From positions 1 to 64,000 of the forward strand of contig JAVBRB010000020.1 in assembly GCA_031548515.1 (NCBI GenBank): DNA of 64,000 nucleotides, written 5' to 3'. Made by a program: the position numbers and the translations under genes. Every line of letters starts with the position of its first letter. Position 1 is the first letter of the stretch. Source of the stretch: UBA940 sp031548515. Its GTDB lineage: Bacteria > Bacteroidota > Bacteroidia > Bacteroidales > Rikenellaceae. This document shows, one piece after another, positions 25,519 to 33,190 of this stretch. The notes under the pieces were generated by a model. That model was not told the DNA's origin. It searched no databases and saw only the letters and a list, made by a program, of their open reading frames with translations.

Positions 25519-26868
25519 ATGGAATTAAGCAAGATTACCGCCATTTCACCGGTGGATGGCCGCTACCGCGAGGCTGCGTTGCCGCTGGACGAGTATTTTT
25601 CGGAATACGCCCTCATCCGCTACCGTATTCTGGTAGAGGTCGAATACTTTATAGCTCTGTGCCGGATACCACTGCCGCAGTTGGCCCACATCAGGGAGAA
25701 AAACTTCTCCGACCTGAGGGAGATATACCGCAGTTTCACGTTGAAGGATGCGCTCCGCGTAAAGGAGATCGAAAAGACCACCAACCACGACGTCAAAGCT
25801 GTCGAGTATCTTATAAAGGAGAAGATGGAGGAGCTGGGCCTGCACGACTACAAGGAGTTCGTCCATTTCGGCCTCACCTCACAGGATATAAACAACACTG
25901 CTACACCATATTCGATCCGCGAGGCGGCCCACGGGGTGTACTATCCGTTGATCGGCGACCTGCTGGAGCGCCTGCGCTCGATGGCGAAGGAGTGGGAGAA
26001 CGTTCCCCTGCTGGCCCGCACCCACGGACAACCCGCATCCCCTACCCGCCTGGGCAAGGAGATGATGGTCTACGTGGAGCGGCTCGAAAAACAGATACAG
26101 ATGCTGCGCGACGTTCCGGCCCCGGCGAAATTCGGGGGCGCAACGGGCAATTTCAACGCCCACTATGCCGCATATCCCGATATCGACTGGGTCGAGTTCG
26201 CCGACGATTTCGTGAACAACACGCTCCAGTTGACCCGATCGCGCTACACCACGCAGATAGAGCATTATGACAACATCGCGGCCATTTTCGACACCTTCAA
26301 GCGCATCAACACGATCCTCATCGACTTCTGCCGCGACATCTGGACCTACGTTTCGATGGATTATTTCAAACAGCGCATCAAAGAAGGAGAAGTCGGCTCT
26401 TCGGCCATGCCGCACAAAGTGAACCCGATAGATTTCGAGAACGCCGAAGGTAATCTTGGCATGGCAAATGCTATATTCGAACATCTGTCGGCCAAGCTTC
26501 CGATATCGAGGCTGCAGAGGGACCTTACGGACTCGACGGTCCTGCGCAATACAGGCGTGCCGATGGCGCACACGGTCATCGCGTTCAAGTCGATCCTGAA
26601 GGGCTTGTCGAAGCTGATAATCAACACGGAAGCGATAGACCGCGACCTGGACAGCAACTGGGCTGTGATAGCCGAGGGAATCCAGACGATACTGCGCCGC
26701 GAGTTGTATCCGTCGCCATACGAGGCTTTGAAGTCTCTGACGCGTACGAATCGTCCGATCACCAGAGAGGACATCATGGAGTTCATCGACGGACTTAACG
26801 TGAGCGAAAAGGTTAAGAACGAACTCCGCGCCCTGTCGCCCCGCACCTACACGGGAATGATTTTTTGA
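25519..26868 (+). CDS. purB: Adenylosuccinate lyase
   Basis: PurB cleaves SAICAR and adenylosuccinate, releasing fumarate in purine synthesis. The 449-residue protein carries the fumarase-superfamily signature SSAMPHKVNPIDFENAEGN. It also has the catalytic-His region TSQDINNTA and ARTHGQPASPT. Length is typical. Other purine genes in the window are purH and prs, not linked in one operon. Confidence 0.97.
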   Translation: MELSKITAISPVDGRYREAALPLDEYFSEYALIRYRILVEVEYFIALCRIPLPQLAHIREKNFSDLREIYRSFTLKDALRVKEIEKTTNHDVKAVEYLIKEKMEELGLHDYKEFVHFGLTSQDINNTATPYSIREAAHGVYYPLIGDLLERLRSMAKEWENVPLLARTHGQPASPTRLGKEMMVYVERLEKQIQMLRDVPAPAKFGGATGNFNAHYAAYPDIDWVEFADDFVNNTLQLTRSRYTTQIEHYDNIAAIFDTFKRINTILIDFCRDIWTYVSMDYFKQRIKEGEVGSSAMPHKVNPIDFENAEGNLGMANAIFEHLSAKLPISRLQRDLTDSTVLRNTGVPMAHTVIAFKSILKGLSKLIINTEAIDRDLDSNWAVIAEGIQTILRRELYPSPYEALKSLTRTNRPITREDIMEFIDGLNVSEKVKNELRALSPRTYTGMIF

Positions 26869-26995
26869 CCATCATCCCGAGCGAGCCGGAATTGAGAGAT
26901 TCTGGAAAATAAAAAGACCAAGGCCCGGCGACGAGGGATCTACCTTAAAAAACGATACGCTGAATTTTACAAACACACATAAAAATAAGAAGATT

Positions 26996-27160
26996 ATGAA
27001 AAAGTACAAATGTGACGTCTGCGACTGGGTATACGATCCCGAGGTGGGCGACCCCGACAGCGGCATTGCCGCAGGAACAGCTTTCGAAGACATTCCCGAG
27101 GATTGGTCGTGCCCCATCTGCGGCGCTGGCAAAAGCGATTTTTCTGCTGTAGAAGAATAG
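26996..27160 (+). CDS. Rubredoxin
   Basis: A small 54-residue redox protein, MKKYKCDVCDWVYDPEVGD at the start. It has two CxxC knuckles, Cys6/Cys9 and Cys39/Cys42 (SCPICGAGKSDF), that hold a single iron atom. Rubredoxins carry electrons to oxygen- or peroxide-detoxifying enzymes in anaerobes, which fits a gut Bacteroidales. It lies 127 nt after purB and ends just before a strong terminator. Confidence 0.95.
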   Translation: MKKYKCDVCDWVYDPEVGDPDSGIAAGTAFEDIPEDWSCPICGAGKSDFSAVEE

Positions 27161-27174
27161 AAAGGACTTCTATG

Positions 27175-27203
27175 AAACGCGGGCACTTTACCCGCGTTTT
27201 TTA
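27175..27203 (+). terminator. Terminator after rubredoxin
   Basis: A 9-bp stem (aaacgcggg with cccgcgttt), 7-nt loop and T tract. Confidence 0.85.
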
Positions 27204-27235
27204 TTTGTTTTGCCTCTCGGCTTTCACTATCTTTG
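27204..27235 (+). promoter_or_regulatory. Promoter of engB-prs with -33 and -7 boxes
   Basis: A TTTG -33 element at 27204-27207 and a TATCTTTG -7 box at 27228-27235, separated by 20 nt, fit the full Bacteroidota promoter consensus. The engB ATG follows at 27261. Confidence 0.7.
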
Positions 27236-27260
27236 CACGCGCTAATCACTCACGTATAAG

Positions 27261-27863
27261 ATGAAAATAAACTCGGCAAAATTCGCGTTCAGCAGCCAGA
27301 AGATCTCGCAAATACCGCGCGACGGACTCCGCGAATTCGCTTTCATCGGCCGCAGCAATGTGGGCAAATCGTCGCTGATAAACATGCTGACCGGCAGGCA
27401 AGGGCTGGCGAAGGTCTCGGGTACGCCAGGCAAGACCCGTCTTATAAACCATTTTCTGGTCAACGAAAATTGGTATCTGGTCGACCTGCCGGGCTACGGC
27501 TACGCGAAGACCTCGAAAACGGCACGGGCAGAGTTCGGCAAACTGATAACGGATTACGTTACCAAAGCCGAGAAGATGTGGTTCCTGTTCGTTCTCGTGG
27601 ACATACGCCATGAGCCGCAGAAGATAGACACGGAATTCATGACAATGCTGGGCGAAGAGGGAGTTCCGTTCGGGATAGTCTTTACCAAGTCTGACAAACT
27701 GGGGACCAACGCGCTGACATCTCACGTCGCCAATTACAGGCAAGCCCTGCTGAAACAGTGGGAGGAACTGCCGCCGCTGTTCGTCACCTCGTCGGAAAAA
27801 AAGACCGGCGGCCAGGACATCCTCGATTTCATCGAGCGATGTATGGCAACTGACAATTTATAA
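27261..27863 (+). CDS. engB: Ribosome biogenesis GTP-binding protein EngB/YsxC
   Basis: EngB is a small TRAFAC GTPase needed for assembly of the 50S subunit. In 200 residues it shows the G1 loop GRSNVGKSS (30-38), the G2 threonine in SGTPGKTR, G3 DLPGYGYA, G4 TKSDK and the G5-like TSS. The length fits YsxC. prs follows 44 nt later, probably on the same transcript. Confidence 0.96.
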   Translation: MKINSAKFAFSSQKISQIPRDGLREFAFIGRSNVGKSSLINMLTGRQGLAKVSGTPGKTRLINHFLVNENWYLVDLPGYGYAKTSKTARAEFGKLITDYVTKAEKMWFLFVLVDIRHEPQKIDTEFMTMLGEEGVPFGIVFTKSDKLGTNALTSHVANYRQALLKQWEELPPLFVTSSEKKTGGQDILDFIERCMATDNL

Positions 27864-27907
27864 CAACCGATAACTCCAAACTATTTACGCTTCACTTAAA
27901 TAAAAAC

Positions 27908-28849
27908 ATGGGCCATCATACCTTAAAAATCTTTGCCTGCCGCAATTCGCGGCCCCTTGCCGAGAAGATAGCCAAATCATACGGCGCGACGCTCGGCGAT
28001 TCAGCCTGCATCAGCTTCAACGACGGCGAATACCAGCCTGCGTTCAATGAAACAATCCGCGGCTGCACGGTATTCATAGTGCAGTCAACTCCGCCGCCTG
28101 CGGACAATCTGATGGAAATGCTGCTGATGATCGATGCGGCACGGCGTGCATCGGCCCATAAGGTGGTCGCTGTAATTCCCTACTTCGGATGGGCGCGGCA
28201 GGACCGCAAAGACCGCCCGAGGGTCTCCATCGGCTCGAAACTCGTGGCGAACCTTTTGACAGCGGCCGGTGTAGACCGGGTCATGACCATGGATCTGCAT
28301 GCCGATCAGATACAGGGATTTTTCGATATTCCGGTCGACCATCTCTATGCCAGCAAGATTTTCGTGCCCTATCTGGAATCGCTCAAGATAAAGGATCTTT
28401 CGATAGCCGCTCCGGATATAGGCGGTGCAAAACGCGCGAGCGCCTACTCGAAACACCTGATGGCGCCCATGATCATCAGCCACAAGCAGAGGGAGAAACC
28501 CAACGTGGTGGCAAAGATCACGGCCATCGGCGAGGTCGAAGGACGCAACGTGGTGATCCTCGACGACATGATCGACACAGCCGGTACGCTGACCCTTGCC
28601 GCGCAGATGCTTAAAGACAGTGGTGCAGCTAGCGTGCGCGCGGTAGCGACACACGCAGTGCTTTCAGGTCCGGCTTACGACCGCATCAACGCCAGCCCCC
28701 TCTCCGAAGTGATCGTTACAGACACGTTGCCTCTGAAGCAGGGAGAAGATCTGAGCAAATTTACGGTATTGACGGTAGCCGACATATTCGCCGACGTTAT
28801 CGACCGTGTTTACAGCTACAGGGAGATCAGTTCGCAGTTCATTTTCTGA
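27908..28849 (+). CDS. prs: Ribose-phosphate pyrophosphokinase
   Basis: Prs makes PRPP from ribose-5-phosphate and ATP for nucleotide, His and Trp synthesis. The 313-residue protein has the flexible loop GWARQDRKDRPR, the metal-binding DLHADQIQGFFDIP and the PRPP loop VVILDDMIDTAGT. The length is that of class I enzymes. The next downstream terminator is at 29012, 160 nt beyond the stop. Confidence 0.97.
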   Translation: MGHHTLKIFACRNSRPLAEKIAKSYGATLGDSACISFNDGEYQPAFNETIRGCTVFIVQSTPPPADNLMEMLLMIDAARRASAHKVVAVIPYFGWARQDRKDRPRVSIGSKLVANLLTAAGVDRVMTMDLHADQIQGFFDIPVDHLYASKIFVPYLESLKIKDLSIAAPDIGGAKRASAYSKHLMAPMIISHKQREKPNVVAKITAIGEVEGRNVVILDDMIDTAGTLTLAAQMLKDSGAASVRAVATHAVLSGPAYDRINASPLSEVIVTDTLPLKQGEDLSKFTVLTVADIFADVIDRVYSYREISSQFIF

Positions 28850-28972
28850 ACACATTGACACATATATGAAACACAGGTCCCTCCCGAGCTGTAGAAATCG
28901 ATTTTTTTAGAAATAAATATCCCGTTTTTAATATTATCCGGGCTTTCTGGAATATATATGGAATATATTTCA

Positions 28973-29048
28973 TACTTTTGCCACTGAACTACTAACCGAA
29001 ACTTATCTACCCCGGAGCGTACCCTAACCTGTGCGCTCCGGTTTTTTT
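28973..29048 (+). ncRNA. Candidate small RNA or late prs terminator
   Basis: A TACTTTTG box (28973-28980) is followed 30 nt later by a strong intrinsic terminator: an 11-bp stem, 29012-29022 with 29031-29041, an 8-nt loop and seven T. Nothing codes between them, so a transcript of about 60 nt starting near 28986 is possible. The alternative is that the hairpin only terminates prs read-through and the box is chance in AT-rich DNA. The rest of the 310-nt gap 28850-29160 shows no gene. Confidence 0.4.
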
Positions 29049-29160
29049 CTTTTGTGTGTGGTAACGGGTGCGGCGGATTTGATGAAAAAGGCATTTACAA
29101 ACCTTAAGCTTCCTGCACAACGCCGCCGTCGTTGCAAGAAAAAAATATCGAGTTGTAACG

Positions 29161-30075
29161 TTATAAAAGCGAGAATCCCGTGACTTCGGTCGAAATCTCG
29201 CCCAGCCATCCGGCATTTGCATTGACGGCAGTCTGGACCTTTATGAAATCTATCGACGCGAGATACACGGATTCGCCCTGCGCGTCAATGGCGTTGGATA
29301 TTTTGAAGCAGATTTTCCGCGGGTTGGCGGGATCGATGTTGTCGCTCCCGAAGTTATCGGCGTAACCCCAATCATACGCCCCGTTGACCCAATACTCGTC
29401 ATCCTCCTCCTTCGGCGTACTTTGATCCATGCTGCGGCTTTCGAGCAGAGTCCCTGCGTAGATTTTTTCATCTTCGACCCACGCCGGATAATAGCCCGGC
29501 TGGAAGTGCCGCAAAAGATTGCCTTTCTTATCCCGTGTGCGCGCAACGACGCCGTTGCCGCCCCGGTTGTCCACCCACGGAACATCAGCATAATCTTCAT
29601 CCGGCCTGAAATACGTGACCTCGTAACCCTGGATAGTACCGGCTTTGCCGGTTTCGCTGCCGCGCAGCTCATACCACGCATCGTCGTCTGGCTCGCCGTT
29701 ACCATTCAGGTCTTGCATCACCCACACCACTCCGGGTTCGGAGCTGTTCGCGTGTTGGTTGCCCGTAACGGAAAAATCATAGCCGCCACTGTTTTCCACA
29801 CTCTTCCCGAAACCGACGATAATATATCCGCCGAAACCTCCCAGAGAAACGGCAAAACCTTTCGCAATGCGTTTCTCGGCAAATTTCCTCGCCGCTTCCG
29901 GAGTCTCCACACCATTGAAGGCAGGCAGTTCGTTGATAAACTGTCCCGGCGCCGGAGTGTACTCGAATACTGTTACAGGGATTTCTGCCGGGTCGGTTCC
30001 TGCATTTGAGATGTTCCTGTTGCAGGCGGCCGTAAACACGGCGGCAGACAAAATCATGTATAGACGTAATGACAT
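29161..30075 (-). CDS. Cell-surface lipoprotein of unknown function
   Basis: The 304-residue protein starts MSLRLYMILSAAVFTAAC, a signal peptide ending in a lipobox-like TAAC. A GGFGGYIIVGF segment and the acidic DLNGNGEPDDDAWYEL stretch, which resembles a calcium-binding loop, follow. I know similar sequences only as Bacteroides cell-surface proteins often encoded near TonB receptors and YncE-like proteins; function is not established. The start is placed after the end of the AraC-type gene, 28 nt downstream of it, so the two are one leftward unit. Confidence 0.75.
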   Translation of the reverse strand: MSLRLYMILSAAVFTAACNRNISNAGTDPAEIPVTVFEYTPAPGQFINELPAFNGVETPEAARKFAEKRIAKGFAVSLGGFGGYIIVGFGKSVENSGGYDFSVTGNQHANSSEPGVVWVMQDLNGNGEPDDDAWYELRGSETGKAGTIQGYEVTYFRPDEDYADVPWVDNRGGNGVVARTRDKKGNLLRHFQPGYYPAWVEDEKIYAGTLLESRSMDQSTPKEEDDEYWVNGAYDWGYADNFGSDNIDPANPRKICFKISNAIDAQGESVYLASIDFIKVQTAVNANAGWLGEISTEVTGFSLL

Positions 30076-30103
30076 CACTCCAGCAAAGATATTCCAAAAA
30101 TCG

Positions 30104-31195
30104 TTACCGGAAGCGTATCCGCTCCTGAAAATATCGCGGACGTTCGCCTTCGACGCTTTCGAAAGAGCGGATAAAGGCACGAAGGCTGCTGAATCCCGTC
30201 CGGGCAGCGACTTCCTTCAGCGGCATGTCACGGCAGGTAATCATCACTTCACGCGCTTCTTCCACCCGCAGTTCGTTTATCCACCGGCTGAAACTTCGTC
30301 CGCCATGGCTTCTGATATACATGGCAAGCTCCATCCGCGGCAGGTCGAGTTCTTCACTTACCGAGTCGAACGTTATTCCGGGGCGAGAGAATTTTTTGCA
30401 CGCTATCCACTCCCCGATCTTCGACGGCATTTCGTCGTGTCCGGCCCGATGTCCGCCCACTTCGTCGAAAACAGGTTCGAGTGCGGGAGCCGTCCGTGGA
30501 AAGACACGGGCGTAACCGATATACCTGATGGCATAATAAACATAAAAGATCGCTATGAGTCCAATTATGAACATGAACGGGACCGCCGGAAGGAAGAGAG
30601 AGATACCGGCCGCCGTGCCAAGCGAAACAACGAGGTAATAAGCCCTGCTTATCCATTTCAGATGAAGGCCATTGTCGTCCGCAAAATGGTTTTTGATTAT
30701 GACGACGTAATCGCGGTACTCACGTTTGAAAAGCCTTTCGTGTACGGCGATCAGTAGAAAATACAGCCCGCACGCCACATGGAAAACAATGATCCAAAGC
30801 TTTTGTCCTCCCCAAAGGTAAGTTCCCACAAGCACGGTAACGACTGCGACAACCGGTACGAGCGAGTTCATGACGTACCTCAGCGTCAGACGCATCGGAT
30901 TTATGAGCGCAAGTATTGTGTATTGAAACATTACGCCCTGCAAGGCGGCGGCCGACAGTGTAATGGTAAGGGTCCGCGAATCCACCTTGCCTGAGAACGG
31001 CAACCTCATATATACGGAGAAGACACACACCGCAGAAAGCAGCAGGTAGCCCGCGGCAAGTATATAGCGGGAGGTTCTGTACGCGGCAAACTTTTTGTCG
31101 CGCGGCATCGCCACGGTCAGCAGTAATATGGCCATTACACCTATGGATACCCCGGCCGCAGCCGCAATAATGGTGTTGACAGAATCTATCGTCAT
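30104..31195 (-). CDS. Membrane-embedded AraC-type transcriptional regulator
   Basis: The 363-residue protein has six or seven membrane helices in its first 235 residues and a cytoplasmic C-terminal AraC-type HTH (about 265-363, with MPLKEVAARTGFSSLRAFIRSF). This joins a membrane sensor and DNA-binding domain in one chain. The ATG at 31195 is chosen because a TATTTTTG box sits 24-31 nt upstream and the longer reading from 31255 would precede it. The lipoprotein gene follows directly and is the most likely target. Confidence 0.8.
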   Translation of the reverse strand: MTIDSVNTIIAAAAGVSIGVMAILLLTVAMPRDKKFAAYRTSRYILAAGYLLLSAVCVFSVYMRLPFSGKVDSRTLTITLSAAALQGVMFQYTILALINPMRLTLRYVMNSLVPVVAVVTVLVGTYLWGGQKLWIIVFHVACGLYFLLIAVHERLFKREYRDYVVIIKNHFADDNGLHLKWISRAYYLVVSLGTAAGISLFLPAVPFMFIIGLIAIFYVYYAIRYIGYARVFPRTAPALEPVFDEVGGHRAGHDEMPSKIGEWIACKKFSRPGITFDSVSEELDLPRMELAMYIRSHGGRSFSRWINELRVEEAREVMITCRDMPLKEVAARTGFSSLRAFIRSFESVEGERPRYFQERIRFR

Positions 31196-31218
31196 ATGAT
31201 GGTTTTGATGAAGGCAAA

Positions 31219-31226
31219 CAAAAATA
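31219..31226 (-). promoter_or_regulatory. Promoter -7 box of the membrane AraC gene (TATTTTTG)
   Basis: Leftward TAnnTTTG match 24 nt before the ATG at 31195; it rules out the longer start. Confidence 0.6.
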
Positions 31227-31367
31227 TAACAAATTATGTTACCGATACTCTGCACTGCAGCATAATCTTCAGTAATTTAAAGTAAAAATAACGCAGGTAA
31301 ACGTGCAATAGTATTGATAATACACGAATAGTACAGATTTTCATCCGGAACTCACGTTAAAATATAC

Positions 31368-31375
31368 TACATTTG
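31368..31375 (+). promoter_or_regulatory. Promoter -7 box of the first DMT exporter (TACATTTG)
   Basis: The box overlaps a TTG at 31373 and lies 7 nt before a GTG at 31382, implying a leaderless GTG-initiated mRNA. Confidence 0.55.
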
Positions 31376-31381
31376 GCCCCG

Positions 31382-32281
31382 GTGAATCAAAAAAGCAAAT
31401 ACTTATTCCATGTCGCGGCTGTCATAACGATCGGCGTTTGGGGGACAACGTTCGTTTCGACAAAAGTACTGATCTCCAACGGACTTTCTCCGGCGGAAAT
31501 ATTCACATGGCGTTTTCTGATGGCCTACGCCGGTATTTGGTTCTTCACCCCCAAGAAACTCTTCTCCGACAACATAAAGGACGAACTGATGATGGCGGCT
31601 GCGGGACTTACCGGCGGATCGCTATATTTCATCGCCGAGAACACGGCGCTTGAGACCACCCTTGCGTCGAACGTGTCGTTGCTGGTCTGCACGGCCCCGC
31701 TCTGGACGGCAATGCTCTCCCGTATGTTTTACCCTAAGGACAAGGTGGGATCCAACCTCTGGATAGGTACTCTCGTGGCTCTGCCCGGAGCCGCACTGGT
31801 GATATTCAACGGCAGTTTCATCCTCGACATCAACCCCATAGGCGACATCCTGTCTATTGTTGCGGCCCTGTCATGGGCTTTTTACAGTATCGTAATGCGA
31901 AATGTGGGCAGCCGCTACCCGGTCATGTTCATCACGCGCAAAGTGTTCTTCTACGGCCTCATAACCCTCCTGCCGTTCCTGTTCCTTCCAGGTGCGACCT
32001 GGCATCCCGAGGCGCTTAAACTGCCTGTCGTGTGGGGCAACCTGCTGTTCCTCGGACTTGTTGCGTCGTTGGCATGCTATGCGGTGTGGAACCGCATAAT
32101 GAAAGAGATCGGCATCGTCAAGGCGTCCAACTATATTTACCTCAACCCCGCGTTCACAATGCTGACGGCATGGCTGGTCCTCGGCGAACCGATAACGTGG
32201 GCAGCCCTGTGCGGGTTCGTACTTATCATCGGCGGCCTCCTGATTGTGGAGAGAGGGTTCTTTCTCGACAAAAAAGCCTAA
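31382..32281 (+). CDS. EamA/DMT-family transporter
   Basis: The 299-residue membrane protein has ten predicted helices in two EamA repeats, with GVWGTTFVSTKVL in helix 1 and LNPAFTMLTAWLVLGEPITW near the end, both typical of drug/metabolite exporters (RhaT/YdcZ-like). The substrate is unknown. The GTG start is inferred: no ATG exists before helix 2, and the TTG at 31373 lies within the promoter box. Its stop codon is part of the promoter of the next gene. Confidence 0.88.
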   Translation: MNQKSKYLFHVAAVITIGVWGTTFVSTKVLISNGLSPAEIFTWRFLMAYAGIWFFTPKKLFSDNIKDELMMAAAGLTGGSLYFIAENTALETTLASNVSLLVCTAPLWTAMLSRMFYPKDKVGSNLWIGTLVALPGAALVIFNGSFILDINPIGDILSIVAALSWAFYSIVMRNVGSRYPVMFITRKVFFYGLITLLPFLFLPGATWHPEALKLPVVWGNLLFLGLVASLACYAVWNRIMKEIGIVKASNYIYLNPAFTMLTAWLVLGEPITWAALCGFVLIIGGLLIVERGFFLDKKA

Positions 32282-32286
32282 CTTTG
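32279..32286 (+). promoter_or_regulatory. Promoter -7 box overlapping a stop codon (TAACTTTG)
   Basis: The TAA stop of the exporter gene forms the first three bases of this box. Its G lies 6 nt before the ATG of the methyltransferase, so the mRNA would start at or next to the start codon. Confidence 0.55.
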
Positions 32287-32291
32287 CCGAA

Positions 32292-33023
32292 ATGACAAAA
32301 GCTGAGATCCAACTTATAAAGTCGCTGGGTGACAAGCGTGCCCGCACGGAAACAGGCCTGTTCGTTGCCGAGGGAAAAAAACTCGTACACGAGTTGCTCG
32401 AATCGGATCTCCCTGTTCGCAAGGTCTATTTCACGGAAGATGCTTTCGATGCGGCGGAAGACACGGAACGTATCTCTTCCAAAGATATGGAACGCATCAG
32501 CCACATGAAGACCCCTACGGAATGCCTTGCGCTGGTCGAAATACCTGAGTACGGGTTCGACGCCTCAACGCTGAAAGGTCACCTGACCATTGCACTCGAC
32601 GAAGTTCAGAATCCCGGCAACATAGGAACTGTCATACGCCTTGCCGACTGGTTCGGGATAGAAAATGTGATTTGCTCTGAAAATACCGCCGACTGCTTCA
32701 ATCCCAAGGTGGTTCAGGCCACGATGGGAGCAATAACGCGTGTGAGAGTGTATTACGGCAATCTCGCCAACATGCTCTCTGCAGCAAAGGTTCCGGTTTA
32801 CGGTACTTTTCTGGAAGGCGATAATATATACGAGGCAAAGCTCTCAACCGAAGGCATAATCGTCTTGGGAAATGAAGGCAAGGGTATTTCCGGCGGCATC
32901 GCCAACCTCGTTTCACGAAAACTCTTTATCCCCCCTTATCCGGCCGGCCGGCAGGGAAGCGAGTCCCTCAATGTAGCCACTGCCGCCGCCATTGTCTGCT
33001 CGGAGTTTCGCAGAAGAAAATAA
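32292..33023 (+). CDS. SpoU-family RNA 2'-O-ribose methyltransferase (RlmB-like)
   Basis: The 243-residue protein uses SAM to methylate a 2'-hydroxyl of rRNA or tRNA. The three SPOUT knot motifs are present: NPGNIGTVIRLADWFGI, LGNEGKGIS and SLNVATAAAIVCSEF. A substrate-binding SpoU_sub_bind-like domain fills the N-terminus (about 1-95). The exact site on RNA cannot be told. The ATG at 32292 is supported by the promoter placed just before it. Confidence 0.92.
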   Translation: MTKAEIQLIKSLGDKRARTETGLFVAEGKKLVHELLESDLPVRKVYFTEDAFDAAEDTERISSKDMERISHMKTPTECLALVEIPEYGFDASTLKGHLTIALDEVQNPGNIGTVIRLADWFGIENVICSENTADCFNPKVVQATMGAITRVRVYYGNLANMLSAAKVPVYGTFLEGDNIYEAKLSTEGIIVLGNEGKGISGGIANLVSRKLFIPPYPAGRQGSESLNVATAAAIVCSEFRRRK

Positions 33024-33081
33024 CCCTGTGTTAAGATTTATCATTTCTTTGTTCGAAAATTTCATTTCCGGGCAAAAACAC

Positions 33082-33089
33082 TATATTTG
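33082..33089 (+). promoter_or_regulatory. Promoter -7 box of the tryptophanase-family gene (TATATTTG)
   Basis: Perfect match leaving a leader of about 95 nt with a small tgcggc/gccgca hairpin and a tandem ctcataa repeat near the start. I saw no TnaC-like leader peptide with Trp codons. Confidence 0.6.
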
Positions 33090-33190
33090 CATCTTTAGAC
33101 AACAAAGAAAGGATAATTGGCTGTACTTTGCGGCAAAGCCGCACCGCAATTCATGATTTTCGACTCATAACTCATAACTCAATTAAGGAT

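Noticed and set aside
33090..33190. TnaC-like leader peptide before the tryptophanase-family gene
   Set aside because: Only a five-codon ORF without Trp is present (ATG near 33153), so there is no sign of tryptophan-dependent attenuation.
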